From: Paragonimus skrjabini miyazakii
Lineage: Eukaryota > Platyhelminthes > Trematoda > Plagiorchiida > Troglotrematidae
Length of the DNA: 64,000 nt
Direction of reading: 5' to 3'
Assembly: GCA_014338405.1 (NCBI GenBank)
Contig: JTDE01000308.1
Coordinates: forward strand, 100,824-164,823
The notes under the pieces were generated by a model that made no database searches, had not been told where the DNA came from, and saw nothing but the letters and a program-made list of their open reading frames with translations. How positions within the stretch are numbered: position 1 is the stretch's first letter; the number at the start of each line of letters is the position of its first letter. Below, in pieces: positions 46,701 to 58,086 of the stretch. Made by a program: the position numbers and the translations under genes.

Positions 46701-48672
46701 GTTCGTCGATGGTTGCCGTAGTGGCATGGAGGACGACTGTGACATTGATGTTGATGATGCTGAGAAAGTTGATAACAAAGACGATGATTATGACCCTGAT
46801 GGTGATGCTGTTAAGAATATGATTAGGATAGTGTTGAAAATTTCGATGATTATGATGGTGTTTACGACCATCAACATGATGAGGATTACAAAATAGAATT
46901 CGATTACTTCTAAGTTGATGATGTTGATGTGAGTGTTGATTTTGTTAAGGGTAATGATGGAGTTCTCGATAACGATGATGATTATGTTAATTATGAATTG
47001 ATGATAGTGATTTTATTGAGCCTGCCGATGATGGTGGTCATGATGATGGAGTTAATGGGAGTGGGGATTGTGGTGCTCATGACGACATGCGTGGCAAATT
47101 TGATTTCGACGTTGATGATCATGGTCACAGGTTTGACGTTCATGAGGTTGATGATAATGATAATGACAATCATTGTGATGATAATCTTGTTGCTGACGAT
47201 GTTAAGTACGATGATTTCAAAGGAAGCAATTTTTACGAGGATGCATATAATGCTTGCTGCGTTGATGGTGACAAACTTAATGAAGTTGATGAATACACTG
47301 ATGAATATGTTGTTGGTTTTAATGTTGGGAATGATGATTGCGAATATGTTGATGATAGCGAAGATCGCGACTGTGATGACGGAGATTCTAATGCAAATAT
47401 TGAGGAGGATGGTGATGGTGACGATGACAATAACATGAATAAGGGTCCTTATTTTGATGAGTAAATTAATGTTGTTGATGATTTTGTTGAAGTACATTAA
47501 TTGATGATGACGACCATAGGTATGATAATGATAATGATAATTATGAAGACTCTCAAGTTGATAATGATTAGGATGATACTGATAAGGAGAATGATAGCAA
47601 CGATGAGAAGGATAATGGAAAGTTGGAGATGATGCTGGCCTTTTATGTTGTTGATGATGATGATGCAAATAATGTGCTTGATGTTGCTGATTATCATCGA
47701 CTTGAAGACGACGATATACATTATGACGATGATGATTTCGATAAGGAAACTCATGAAATTGGTGGCGCTGTTGGTGGATTTTGATTGTGAACATTATGAT
47801 GATGATGGTAAAAGTGATGATGCATTCGATGAATTTGATGATGGACATCGTTATGATTGTCATGATATTGATTATGTAGATGTTGATGTTTTGTTGACAA
47901 TTTTCATGAGGATGGTGACGGTGATCATGGCCATGTTGATGATGATGATTGTGAAAATGGAAAGTTGGATTGTTTTGGAGAATATGATGAAGGAAGTGAT
48001 CCCGAGGATTGTTTTAATGAATAGGTTGATGCTGACGTGAAAGAAGATGGCACCACTTAATATGCGGATGATGTTTACCTTTTAATTGAAAAGGTTTATG
48101 AAGATGATGCCAATGGTGATATTGACAAGTAAGTTGATGATGAACTCGAAGATGAGTGAGTTGGTGAAGATGACGAGGATGATGAGTTCGGTAGCTGAGA
48201 TGACGAGGAGGATGCTGTTTACTATGTAGGTGAGATTGACATTGATGAAGTGGTTGATGACGATACGTAAGATAGGACGATCCTCATTGCTTTTTTGCTG
48301 ACGGGATTGCTGATGATGTGGCCTACAACGACAACGTGTGAATCATTAGTGATTTTGATGACGATGAGTTTGATAATGATATTAATGATTAAATGATGAC
48401 AATCGCCTTGAGAAATGTGAGGTCAAGACAAGGGTGATTGTTGTTGTGACAATTATCATGGTGAGCATCATGTTGGTAACAACAAGTACGATTAATTTGG
48501 AGATAAAGATTACGATGATAATGATGAAGACGAAGGATCGTGATGATAATGCTGATGATTATGAGAATGTTGATCATGAATGTGGAGAAGATAGTGACGG
48601 TGAAGGTGACGACGATAATGACGGTGGTTTTCATGATATTTTTGATGAAATCCGATGCTGTGGATATTAATG
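43786..48672. repeat. Degenerate GAT-type triplet satellite, about 4.9 kb
   Basis: Almost the whole stretch is built of GAT, GAC, GAA and related triplets on the plus strand, with many interruptions and phase changes. Frames through it therefore read as runs of Asp/Glu, Met or Ile, and the opposite strand as His/Gln or Ser. The longest (46084-46896, 270 codons, Asp-rich) is a product of the repeat, not evidence for a gene. Neighbouring triplets are diverged rather than uniform, which suggests an old expansion or repeated local duplication. It begins just after the PLE tail and stops just before the Bel/Pao relic. Confidence 0.9.
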
Positions 48673-48769
48673 ATGACGACTATAATGATGGCGATATTGC
48701 TGGTGCACCAAATTAAATCCAATATCAGATGCACCCGGAGAACCCTACTGTCATTTGCAGCCTTCATTT

Positions 48770-50930
48770 GTGTACTGCTTCCATCCAAATTATGGCTACA
48801 CTGATTTTATGGAAAACTGTGAACTGAGATGAAGTTGCGGACGAGATAAAAATGAGTGAATAGCTGAGCTTTCCTACAGATATCAGTCCGTTAGAACAAG
48901 TGCAAATTCCGCCCCCTTTAAAACCATAAGTTTTTGCTGCTGTGGATATGAAACTGCGTTGTTTCCCAGAAGCAACCCAGCTGAGATATAGAGCAGTAGT
49001 TTATGCTAAGGTAGAAGGCGATTATCAGCGGTTCGTGTATTCTAGTTTGATAGGAAATCGTGTGTCTTTCAAATAAAGTGTGTTACGATTCCGTGTTTCG
49101 AATTGACGGCCACAATTCTTGCCACCCGTCTAGCCACTCAAGCTAAGGAAGACTTTCAATTAAAGTCCACTGGGAAATTTTGGGTGGACTCGATGATGGT
49201 CTTCTAACTGATTCGCTCCGAAAGTAAGCGGTTTACCACATTCATACTTAATCGACTGTCAGAGATGCATCAGTGCTCATCTCCGGCTCTGTGAAGATAT
49301 GCTGAAACGTTAGAGAACTCCACGGATTTAGTATCGAGAGGAACATGTGTATGTGTTGAACACAAACTTGGTAGATTTTTCAATGCACCTGACATTCTGG
49401 AGCAGAAGGGATCAAAATGGCCAAATGTACGAAAGGTGTTAGATGAATTTCTGGAAAGCTGGATGAAAAGGAATGTAAATTTTGGTTCATTACTGCGAAA
49501 CGACAGGGTCATGGTTCGATAGGTAAGCTCAGTGTGCTAGTTGGAAGAAACTGTGGCGGACAATAGTAATTTTACTGCGGTTAAAACGATACTTGGCGTG
49601 AGAATGTGGTAAGATAACGAAAGCCTTGAAAATGGGGCCGTTGAGATCAAGTGATATTCAAAAGGCGGAATTAGTGATAATGCTAATGGTAAAGAATTTT
49701 CTTTCGGTGGCGAAATTAAAACGATTCAGAACCGTATAATGAAGGAGTCCAGTAGATTTTCAATACGTTTCGCAAGCCCAACGAGATGATTGTATCCTTC
49801 CAAGAAAGTGGCATCCTACGGATCGACAGAAGGTTAAACTGGTCTTCATGATGCGAAACATTTCATTCTCTTACCAGTCAAGCATTTGGCTATCAGGCTA
49901 ATCATTATAGACTATGAAAAGCAACGGACATGTTGGAGCATCCCATTTACTGGGTTCCGCAAGGAAATTAGGTGGACCGCGGACTCTTGCAAAATTCTCC
50001 GAAGTGTATATTTTGTAATGTCAGACCATGCGGTCAGTAGATTGCACTATAAGTGGAGATCGTTTCTTGACCTCTCAGCCAGTATTTATTTCCGGGGTTA
50101 TTGAGTACCGTGGCCCCCTGTTCAGTAAACACAAGCAAACAACAGAAAAGCGAGCTAGATGCACTTTCGCATGTCTCTAGGTAAAAGCAATGCGTATCGT
50201 GGTAACACGAGCAACCGACACACACACACCTTTTTGTGTGCATTCCAACGGTTTGTCCCCAGACGCAGGATTTCATCGAAAATTTGCAGCGACAATGAAT
50301 TGAGTTTTCGAGGAGCCAAAAAGAAGATGAATGACATTAGTAGCTCATAAAATCAAGAAGGGACAAATTGCTACTTAGCGGAAGGAGATTGTGAATGGAT
50401 ATTCAATCCACCCTACGGTGGTCGTGGTCGTAGTGGTGTATACGAGTGCTCGATACGTTCAAAAATGGATCGGGTAACAGCTGATGAGGTTCTGTAACCC
50501 ATGATGACAGAAACAGAGAGAATTATTTACAGCCGGCCGCTGAGTCCTAACCCCGGTAAACCATATGGTCTGGGAACGCCATGCCTCAGCCAGCTGCTGA
50601 CTTTACCGAACGAACGTTCCACGGAGCTGAGAGAATCTCAAATGCCGTATCATTGAAGTAAACGCTGGCAACAAGTCAACTATTTATCTGATGAATTCCG
50701 GAGACGTGAGCTGGGGTGTTATTTACGAACAGTACAGAACCGGTGAAAGTGGCATGAAGAGAAACGAGACGTATAGATAGGATACATCGTTTTATTCACA
50801 GATATCCGGATTTTGAGAGGTATGTGGTCAAAAAGTTTAGTAGAAGAAACGAGCAGAGGGCACGATTGACTGATGGAAGAAACAATCATACGAACGAACG
50901 AACGAAGATTCAGAGGAGCTTGCTATATTT
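48770..50930 (+). mobile_element. Bel/Pao LTR retrotransposon pol relic (RNase H and integrase)
   Basis: Domains occur in Bel/Pao order on one strand with frameshifts and stops. The tail of the reverse transcriptase comes near 48790-48930. RNase H follows, with LRCFPEATQ in place of LHHFCDAS near 48950, FELTATILATRLA near 49100, and FWVDS...ESKRF near 49176-49225. Then come a decayed HHCC region (49830-50040), an integrase core with IEYRGP near 50090 and CSDNE near 50287, a FNPP segment near 50405, and an ETERII.SRPLSPNP block near 50510. The C-terminal (K)RWQQVNYLSDEFRRR stretch is near 50660. No gag, protease or LTR pair was found. The copy is inactive and only described here. Confidence 0.8.
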
Positions 50931-51589
50931 GTTTATTAGAAGTAACTCATATGGAAGAGAGTATTACTGCTACTGTAATTTTCGGAATGTGAATTACAAT
51001 TTTACATTTCACATTCACTCTACTCATATATTTTCAGTAGTAAGTTCTTGTCTCTCAATTTGTCGAGACTCCGCTTGCATTACCCGTCTCATACGCTAAA
51101 GTTCATATGATTTCCATAAACTCTTAAAGGACCGTCAACAACTGAACTCCATCTGACGTTATTACTTATATTCCGTTTTCCATCACACTGCACCATATTG
51201 GTTTATAGAATTAACAGTAACTCGCGACAGATTTCACCGACAAATCAAATGTACAATTAATCACGCGTTTCTGATGCACTGGTATTTGCGGTTATCAACT
51301 TGGCCATAAGTTTCTTTCAATTTAAAGTGTTTAAAATTGTAAATGTAGAACCACGTTTGACATTAGTATATATATTTACGTACAATCTTCTGTCATTTGC
51401 ACATTTTAAGATATATATATTCTTACTGGTTAAGTCTAGGTATGTACAATGCAGATTCTGAGACTACTGTTGATTTAGAAAACATGTTAATTATTGGTGA
51501 GTAGTGGTGGATTTTGTTAACTTCACTTTGAACATCGCTCACAATTGATCGTATCTCGTGCGTATCCGTACACTTTCCAATCGTCTTCT
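50931..51589. other. Possible Bel/Pao 3' flank, no gene
   Basis: Behind the integrase C-terminus a Bel/Pao element would have its 3' LTR, but no TG...CA-bounded block with a second copy is visible. Confidence 0.35.
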
Positions 51590-51960
51590 ATCAAAAAGAA
51601 GCGTATATATAATTATATATATACAAGGGAAAGAAATTTCCGTGTGAAATCACACAATTTCTTATATGAATACATAACTGAGTATAAACATACATACATC
51701 AAAGTATAAATATATATTCACTGATGAATATATTATACCTCAGGTTACGTAGGATAAGCTTCATATATATGTATAGCATACCCCATATATCATACCTATA
51801 TATTTACATATACATATCTAAATTTTTGTATGCGTGTATATAATACGCTTAACGTTTTATGGAACATGCTACATATATATCATATTCCATACACCATACA
51901 TATATATGTGTACATACACATATATATATATGCCTAAACATACATGTATATATTATATGC
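51590..51960. repeat. AT-rich microsatellite-like stretch
   Basis: Dense TATA, CATATATA and ATACATA runs with short self-complementary segments. This is low-complexity sequence likely to form local cruciforms; no coding content. Confidence 0.8.
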
Positions 51961-52128
51961 AAATAAAATACTGTACATTATCACGCAGTTTATAATACAG
52001 CACCATTGGGACGACTGGTATTCTATTATTGGCTTCAGGGATGCATATGATGATGACATTCCTATTTTGGTTATGGGATTACGCACATCTTTGTTCTTAG
52101 GTTCCCATCCTCAAACAAATATCCGCAA
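51961..52128. other. No recognisable feature
   Basis: AT-rich sequence. A short plus-strand frame carries no family motif. Confidence 0.35.
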
Positions 52129-52371
52129 CTAGTTTCTCAATCTTTTTCTTCCTCCTTCTACATTTTCTTCGATTGATTTCCGGTTACTCACAATTTTGTC
52201 CTTCTTCTCACTCCGCCTATTGCTTTTGTCCCCGGTTAGGACGGTCACTTTCTTATAACTTACTCCGCTAATATCGCAGACATTAAGTCCAGTTTGAATT
52301 CTGAGAACGGTTTTATCTTTTAACTCATTGACCAAACCTGTGGATCGAATATTTCGGAGGGCAAATATCAT
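52129..52371 (-). CDS. Unrecognised minus-strand ATG frame with internal donor
   Basis: An ATG-started frame of 80 codons. After about 36 codons, GGA|GTAAGT (around plus position 52261) forms a strong donor, so a first exon ending in NVCDISG is conceivable. The segment LVNELKDKTVLRIQTGLNVC vaguely resembles an Sm-fold first motif, but one expected residue position is missing and no second motif follows. The remaining frame is basic and charged. Origin unknown. Confidence 0.2.
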   Translation of the reverse strand: MIFALRNIRSTGLVNELKDKTVLRIQTGLNVCDISGVSYKKVTVLTGDKSNRRSEKKDKIVSNRKSIEENVEGGRKRLRN

Positions 52372-53904
52372 CGGCTGACTGTTATGAGAGCACGCGCGTA
52401 CTTGTGAAAAAGATCATTCGGTTTGTCGCCTTTTTCTTCAAGGCGGCAAGACAACGGATATAGCAGTAAATGTAAGGGGCTGTTTCATGCATAGATAAAT
52501 TGGAGAAATGCTGTTGAAACATTGATTTTACTTTATTCATTTCAACAAAACACCCAGAATAAATACATTACCTAATGGGAAAATTTCCTTTATCATCATT
52601 GGATTACATAAATTATTCGACGATATATGTTCAGCGCACGGCGAGAAAACAAAGAAATGGGTGAACGTCACAGATGTAATTTAGCTTGGATAAGCGGTTT
52701 CGTTATCATGAAAACCGAATGGAGTGCTTTAGCACGTTTTGTCAACGGTGTCCGGTGTGTGTCGCACGATTAATTAGGCTTCTTTAAACGCCAACAACTT
52801 AGGATTGTAAGTGTGTAATCGGACCACAAACCAAATGGAGGGGGCAATCACACAACCGGTAGCGATCAAAGATGGCGAATTTAGGTCTGGATGCTTTTAT
52901 GCTAACTGGCGTTGAGTCATTGAATGCATTAACGAATTTGCGGTGTGCTCTGCCGTCCTCCGTTACACGAATCGGTCAGTTCTGCTAATGTACGAAACAC
53001 CGCAATTGCCCGTGAACTATTAGATCACACCGACTATTTGCCATCAACCGAACGTATGTAACAGAATGTCCTATGCAATCGAATGAGGATAATATACGAA
53101 TTGCTACATCTGTTGCCATCTTAATGAACTGGAATGATGTTGCTTGACCCTCTAGGTTAGCCTCATGCTACCTCTCTTATCTCCGTTCAATCGTCGTGCG
53201 TTTTTCTTATCAACATACATTTCATTTAGTATACAGATAACGAATGTTTACTGGCGGTAAGATTACTAGCACTCTTTATAGCATCGGCCCTCAACTCACT
53301 TCAGTGCGTATGCAACCACCACAATTCTCAATGTTTAGGGTTGAACCATAATGGTTTTTAAACATAAACCAGTTTAAAGTTACCACTTTCGTTGATAGCG
53401 TACGGGGAAGTCTGAATCTTTTGACCAATTAAAAATAGCATGAGGTTGGTTTACACTGTTATCCATCTTAAACGTGTGTCAAGTGACTGCTAGAGGATAT
53501 AGTAATCACTGTGCGGTTATGTCGATCATGCATGTCAGTTTCATGTTACACGATGAACGAATTTTCTGCAATAGCCAAGCTCTATTGCATAGTCACTACT
53601 AGAAGGTTTACTTATTCTGTTGAAACTTGAATCAAGAGAAGGTCATGGGCTGTTGATACGGCTTGACTACCCACTACACAATGCGGACAGATCTACGACC
53701 GACTTTTGTCAAATGACCTCAGTTGCCACGTCCTACACGATATCCATCTGACGTCTTCTAATGAGAGAATAGTTGAACATGGATGTATCAACAGTCTCGG
53801 AGAATCGGTTATATATCACTAATTTTACAATACTGATACAATAAGCACATAGTTATCAAATAAGAATTAATTGGAAGTTGGAGGCCGTTCTGGAATCTGG
53901 AAGT
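52372..53904. other. No recognisable gene
   Basis: About 1.5 kb, somewhat less AT-rich at 52640-53100. No family motif was recognised in any frame. Confidence 0.4.
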
Positions 53905-53909
53905 TTTCT

Positions 53910-53948
53910 AATACATAATTAATTACATAATTAATTACATAATTAATT
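53910..53948 (+). repeat. Short tandem repeat, ACATAATTAATT unit, three copies
   Basis: Three consecutive near-identical 12-base units, each partly palindromic. Confidence 0.85.
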
Positions 53949-54360
53949 GAAAAAGGACGGTTAACAAAAGTCTTGATAAGATTACGTTAAACGCTGTGTT
54001 TGGTAGAAGAGAGAGCATCACAACAATCTGGCGAGGAAGAACTACCAGAGTGAATTTTAAAAATGCCAGTGCTAAAGCTACAGGTATGCATGCAGTTTGA
54101 GGAGACAGGGATCACACATGTTTCTCAATCGGAAGTAATTGTATCGCTTGTTTTGAAAAACGTGTCCTTCTTCCGAAGACATTGACTTGTATTAGAAATA
54201 GTAGACTGGATTGTTTTACATTAGAATATAATTTAGGTAGCACTGGTAATGGTAAGTAACTGGAATGAATTGGTGGATATTATTATATTTCAATCCCATT
54301 CGAAGATAACGCATGTTACTCTATAACTAACAAGCTGTTCGCCTTTCGGCAATTGATGGC
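53949..54360. other. No recognisable feature
   Basis: AT-rich sequence without a supported feature. Confidence 0.4.
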
Positions 54361-55010
54361 ATTAGCTTGCAATTTATAACACTCCTCAAACAGGAATTCG
54401 AGGAAGGCTTCCAATGGACTTATTCACTCCATGGCTATATGGAGCTGCGACTCACAATGACCAACAGTAACAACGGTGAGATGAAGTCGATCGCAATTCA
54501 TTCGGTCGAAAGTTATTCCATTGGTTACTCTACTAATGTCCATCCACTATCTAGTAGTTTGGAATGCCGTTGGCGGAAATAGTCATATTGTGGTGGACTG
54601 TCAGGCAGGAAGTGCGAGCATTCCAACTCTTGGCAGAATACTCCAACACAGGGGGAGGTGCGTTCAAAAACCCACGGTGAGCGGATGGAGAACGGCGTGG
54701 GCGACCGGAGGAGTCATCGCTCGACCGGATCGGACCAACGGGCGAGACGTAGCAGCCGAAATAGAATGAATGACGAACCTGAAGGCGTGATTATTCCAAC
54801 ACTCTCAGGAATATCTCAACACGGCTGTAGAGTACTTTCAAAGCCTATAGTAGGTGGACGGAGGACAGCACGAGCGACCGGACAAGCTATCGCTCAACGG
54901 AATCGGATCAACAGGCGAGGAATAGCAGGCAGAAAATCCCCGGGTAGAAGGCGCCAATCACACACCTAAACCGGGTAGAAGTGCACACGACGCGTAAACG
55001 GAAACCTGGG
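54361..55010 (+). repeat. GC-richer block with a 172-bp tandem duplication
   Basis: Two diverged units start with ATTCCAAC at about 54620 and 54793. Both continue through a GGATGGAGAAC/GGACGGAGGAC-like segment, a CGACCGGA segment and an ATCGCTC(G/A)AC segment. The frames are rich in Arg, Gly and Ser. The block is markedly less AT-rich than its surroundings and directly precedes a possible LTR, so it could be the 3' internal end of an LTR element. No pol motif was found. Confidence 0.5.
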
Positions 55011-55014
55011 GGTG

Positions 55015-55434
55015 TTGTGGACTGGAATACTGACTCATAAACGCGAGCGCGCGGGAAGCATGTGAACTAGCGAGTTAGGTAATGAAGATTGTGCTTTATT
55101 AGACGCCTTTTCGCTACAATATGGTGCTCCTACTGTTCTCGTAGCGATAGAGTAAAAACAATGAATTTCTTTTAGATGGCACAGTGAAGGATGATTCCAG
55201 TTATTCTGCAGGTTTCAGTGGTATTGTCTGTCATAAAATAGCCGCGAACTGAAGTAAGTAATTCAATAGTAGTAGTATAGTCAGTAGTATAGTCAGCTTT
55301 ATGGGTGGTTTCGCCCGGAAGTCAACCGAACAATTATGTGTTCGCACAATCCTCTCCGAAGAGATCAAACAACGTGCAGCAACACACACTTGCCCGTAAC
55401 TGACAGAACAAAGACACATCATAACAAGGTGATA
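55015..55434. mobile_element. Possible solo or 3' LTR
   Basis: A block of about 420 bp begins TGTTGTGG after a purine-rich GGAAACCTGGGGG and ends ATAACA. This gives inverted TGTT...AACA termini and a polypurine-like tract as expected for a 3' LTR. No target-site duplication and no second copy were found in the window. The call rests on boundaries only. Confidence 0.25.
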
Positions 55435-56513
55435 CCATTAAAAAATTCCAAACCAGATGCGAAGACAATCTGGAAATTATGAGTATTATATTATTTTAGA
55501 TATAGTTTAATGTAAATCAGAACTGAAGATTATAAAAATACTTGCCGGCATCGGGTTCGATGCACACACACATAAATTCCTGGAGATATTAAGGGGTCCA
55601 AAGCCCAATTTGGTGTTCCGCTGTTGAGAGCTTATTGCATACAAGGCTTATGTAATAATCACCAGTTAGCTATTCACAACACAACAAACTAACAAAATAG
55701 AACGCAATATTTCTTTGTATGATAGGTAAGGGTGAAGTGGGCACAAACGAACGCTAGCAAGAATTCGTATAAGTCGGATCTCACATTCCGAGCCTGGTGC
55801 AGCTCCTAGGTATCTATATTTTCGTAGGAAAATTATGATAAATCATGGGAAAATTTTCAACCAGCATGCTGTGTTATTTTTGGAATATAATGTCAATGCG
55901 TGGGAGCGGTTGGTCTTCCGACTGAAAAAAGCAAATGTGAGTTATTTATACCAACGAAGCAAATACGGTGGTTTGTTGTGATTAACGATCCGAATGTCTG
56001 TGGTTAGCGTGTCATTTAACTAAGCTGACTTCCCTTCTCACTGACCGCTGTTTTTCTCGGTCGATTTGAGTCTCGAACAGCAAATTCTTGTCTACAGCTC
56101 AGACAAAATTTATTATAAAACATTGTTTTATTTCTTTGCGGGGTCAACAGCGACCGCACAGTTTTCTGTCTTCCCATTGATCATCGTGTGCGACCGCATG
56201 ATAAGCCAATTTATACTGCCTGTCTTTATACCCGCTACTTAACGCATATTCCCAGACCTTGAGTACCGTTCCCGATTTCTCCTTTACGCTTTCAAGTGAC
56301 CACTGTATGGAAATAACCGCTCAACTATCGACAATTACCTAAAACTTAGTAATTTAGGGAACAGAAAAATCGTCTCGTTATCAAAAAGACCTGCTTTTAG
56401 TGGAGAAACTGATCACTATTCAAATGGATATAGGTCATTTTCCGCGCCCGTGGAAATATTTGACCAAATTTATAACACGTCAATTTGACTCCTTTTGTTA
56501 ACCACTGATATAG
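55435..56513. other. No recognisable gene
   Basis: About 1.1 kb. A GGTTCGATGC segment near 55553 looks like a pol III B box, but no A box or cloverleaf accompanies it. Confidence 0.4.
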
Positions 56514-57133
56514 TCTTCCATATATTCATATCCACAACAAACTATTCATTTTCTCATTGGTCAAATTGGGTGTTATATCTTTAGTGCTTTTGGTAGGCTT
56601 CTTGTTTTCCATGATTAATCACGTTGACATCGTTTCAGTCTGCTTGCTTAAAACTGGTCCTCTTAATGGAGTAACCGCAAACCAGTACTATACGGACAGT
56701 TATAATATAAGGTCACAAACTGAATTGCATGAAAAATGCTCTATTTACCAGTAAGGGGTGCACACCTATACCAGTCTGATTCGTCGCCTACATTCAACCC
56801 ACAATTAATCTGTTGGTGAAGATATAGATCCCATAGAAAACTCAACTGTGGACATCATTCGAACTTTATAATTATGTTCTTCTAATGGTAAGGTGGTTCA
56901 CATAATCGTATTTTTTGTTCAGTAAGTTGGCCCATATTGTAAATTTGCAGCTGTCCGTAGCGATCAATAATCTTGTTGAGGTAGATATCTCTGCACGAAA
57001 TATCGTTCAGTTATCGCAATTATTCTCCTGTTTCATCTTCTCATATTTTGCCAGCCCGTGGACTTTCGGTACACCGCATGCCTCTTTAATCCGTCAGGTT
57101 TTTGAAAATTACGGCACTGGAAAACCTCACTGA
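56514..57133 (+). CDS. Candidate spliced gene for a small membrane or secreted protein (partial)
   Basis: Exon A is open from an acceptor-like GATATAG (56507-56513) and encodes a hydrophobic segment (LGVISLVLLVGFLFSMI), then a polar part with two cysteines. It ends in phase 2 at CCA|GTAAGG (intron from 56751). A strong acceptor, ATTTTTTGTTCAG, ends the 172-bp intron at 56922. Exon B (56923-57133) continues in frame for 70 codons to TGA. Matching phase and good splice sites at both ends support the pair. No ATG precedes the hydrophobic segment in exon A, so a 5' exon is missing or the start has decayed. The family is unknown. Confidence 0.35.
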
Positions 57134-57917
57134 TTTATTGTCACATATTCATATATGGCATGCTTGTTGGTACCGATTGTGCTGAAACGTTTTAAGAGAT
57201 TTTCTAGTTGTTCCTAGATACCAGAGAATATGTGAACATCATTTAACTTTCTGTTGTAGAACCAACCTGGCTGGTCGCGTTCGACGCTTCTTGTGACATA
57301 TCCGGCATGAAAGTATCATCGATCGACGAACTCAACAAGCCTCCCATTAATAAACCGTCTACTTGTTTATCTCAATCACTATCCATATGAAACTTGATAT
57401 CCCGTTGGCATAACGTTATACATTTCCGAGAATTGGCGCTAGCACAAATGTGAAACACAGACTTTAGATATAGTAACACGACAGTCAGGTATACGTCAGT
57501 GATCAATGAGTGAACATCAAAGAAACACGTTTCGGCGTTGAATTTATATCGCCCGATTCAAAACCCACCTGGAGTTCATATGTATCTCGAAACCTCCGTT
57601 TTGACTACTCATTCATTGTAGATTTAGGAAGGCTTACGCGGAATCTGGCAAAATGGTGATGTGAAGAGTTTTTTATGACAACAATAGATCAAAACTGTTG
57701 GTCGAGCGCGTCACTTTTGATAAACAATATATATTTTGTGTGAAAAAATTATAGTAATGTTCCATTTTCAAATAATGGCATGTATCAATAATATCTGTAA
57801 CTAAGGCGCTATCCGGTTTTCGATCAATAACGCAATATGGCATTGGAAATTAATTCGAAATTTCATGTTATCTGAAACTCTGTTTACTTCTTCTGCTGAA
57901 CCATATGTTTGTTTTAG
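57134..57917. other. No recognisable feature
   Basis: AT-rich sequence between two candidate exons. It may be intergenic or intronic. Confidence 0.35.
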
Positions 57918-58086
57918 TTCGAAACAAATTCTGTTGGTTGAGGTAGATAGTGAAACCGACAACTGCATACTCACAGCGTTCTATAGTAAGATTGATTTTT
58001 GCGTTGGATCAATAAGCATATTTTCTGAAAATGGCGGACATCTAGGAAAGCAGAAAACGTCGTCAGTCTTTTCCGCAAAAATCTAA
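57918..58086 (+). CDS. Candidate terminal exon
   Basis: The acceptor CATATGTTTGTTTTAG opens a phase-2 exon whose frame runs about 56 codons to a TAA. It contains QILLVEVDSETDNC and a glycine-containing FSENGGHLGK segment. The LVEVD motif also occurs in exon B of the candidate at 56.5-57.1 kb, which may be a coincidence or distant paralogy. An ATG at 57865 also opens this frame. No upstream exon with a matching donor was fixed. Confidence 0.25.

Noticed and set aside
46084..46896. 270-codon Asp/Glu-rich open frame
   Set aside because: It lies wholly inside the triplet satellite. Any frame without stops there reads as acidic repeats, and equally long frames exist in other phases and on the other strand.
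52129..52371. Sm-fold protein
   Set aside because: Only a vague first motif with wrong spacing and no second motif.
55545..55570. tRNA or SINE B box
   Set aside because: No A box at a suitable distance and no cloverleaf.
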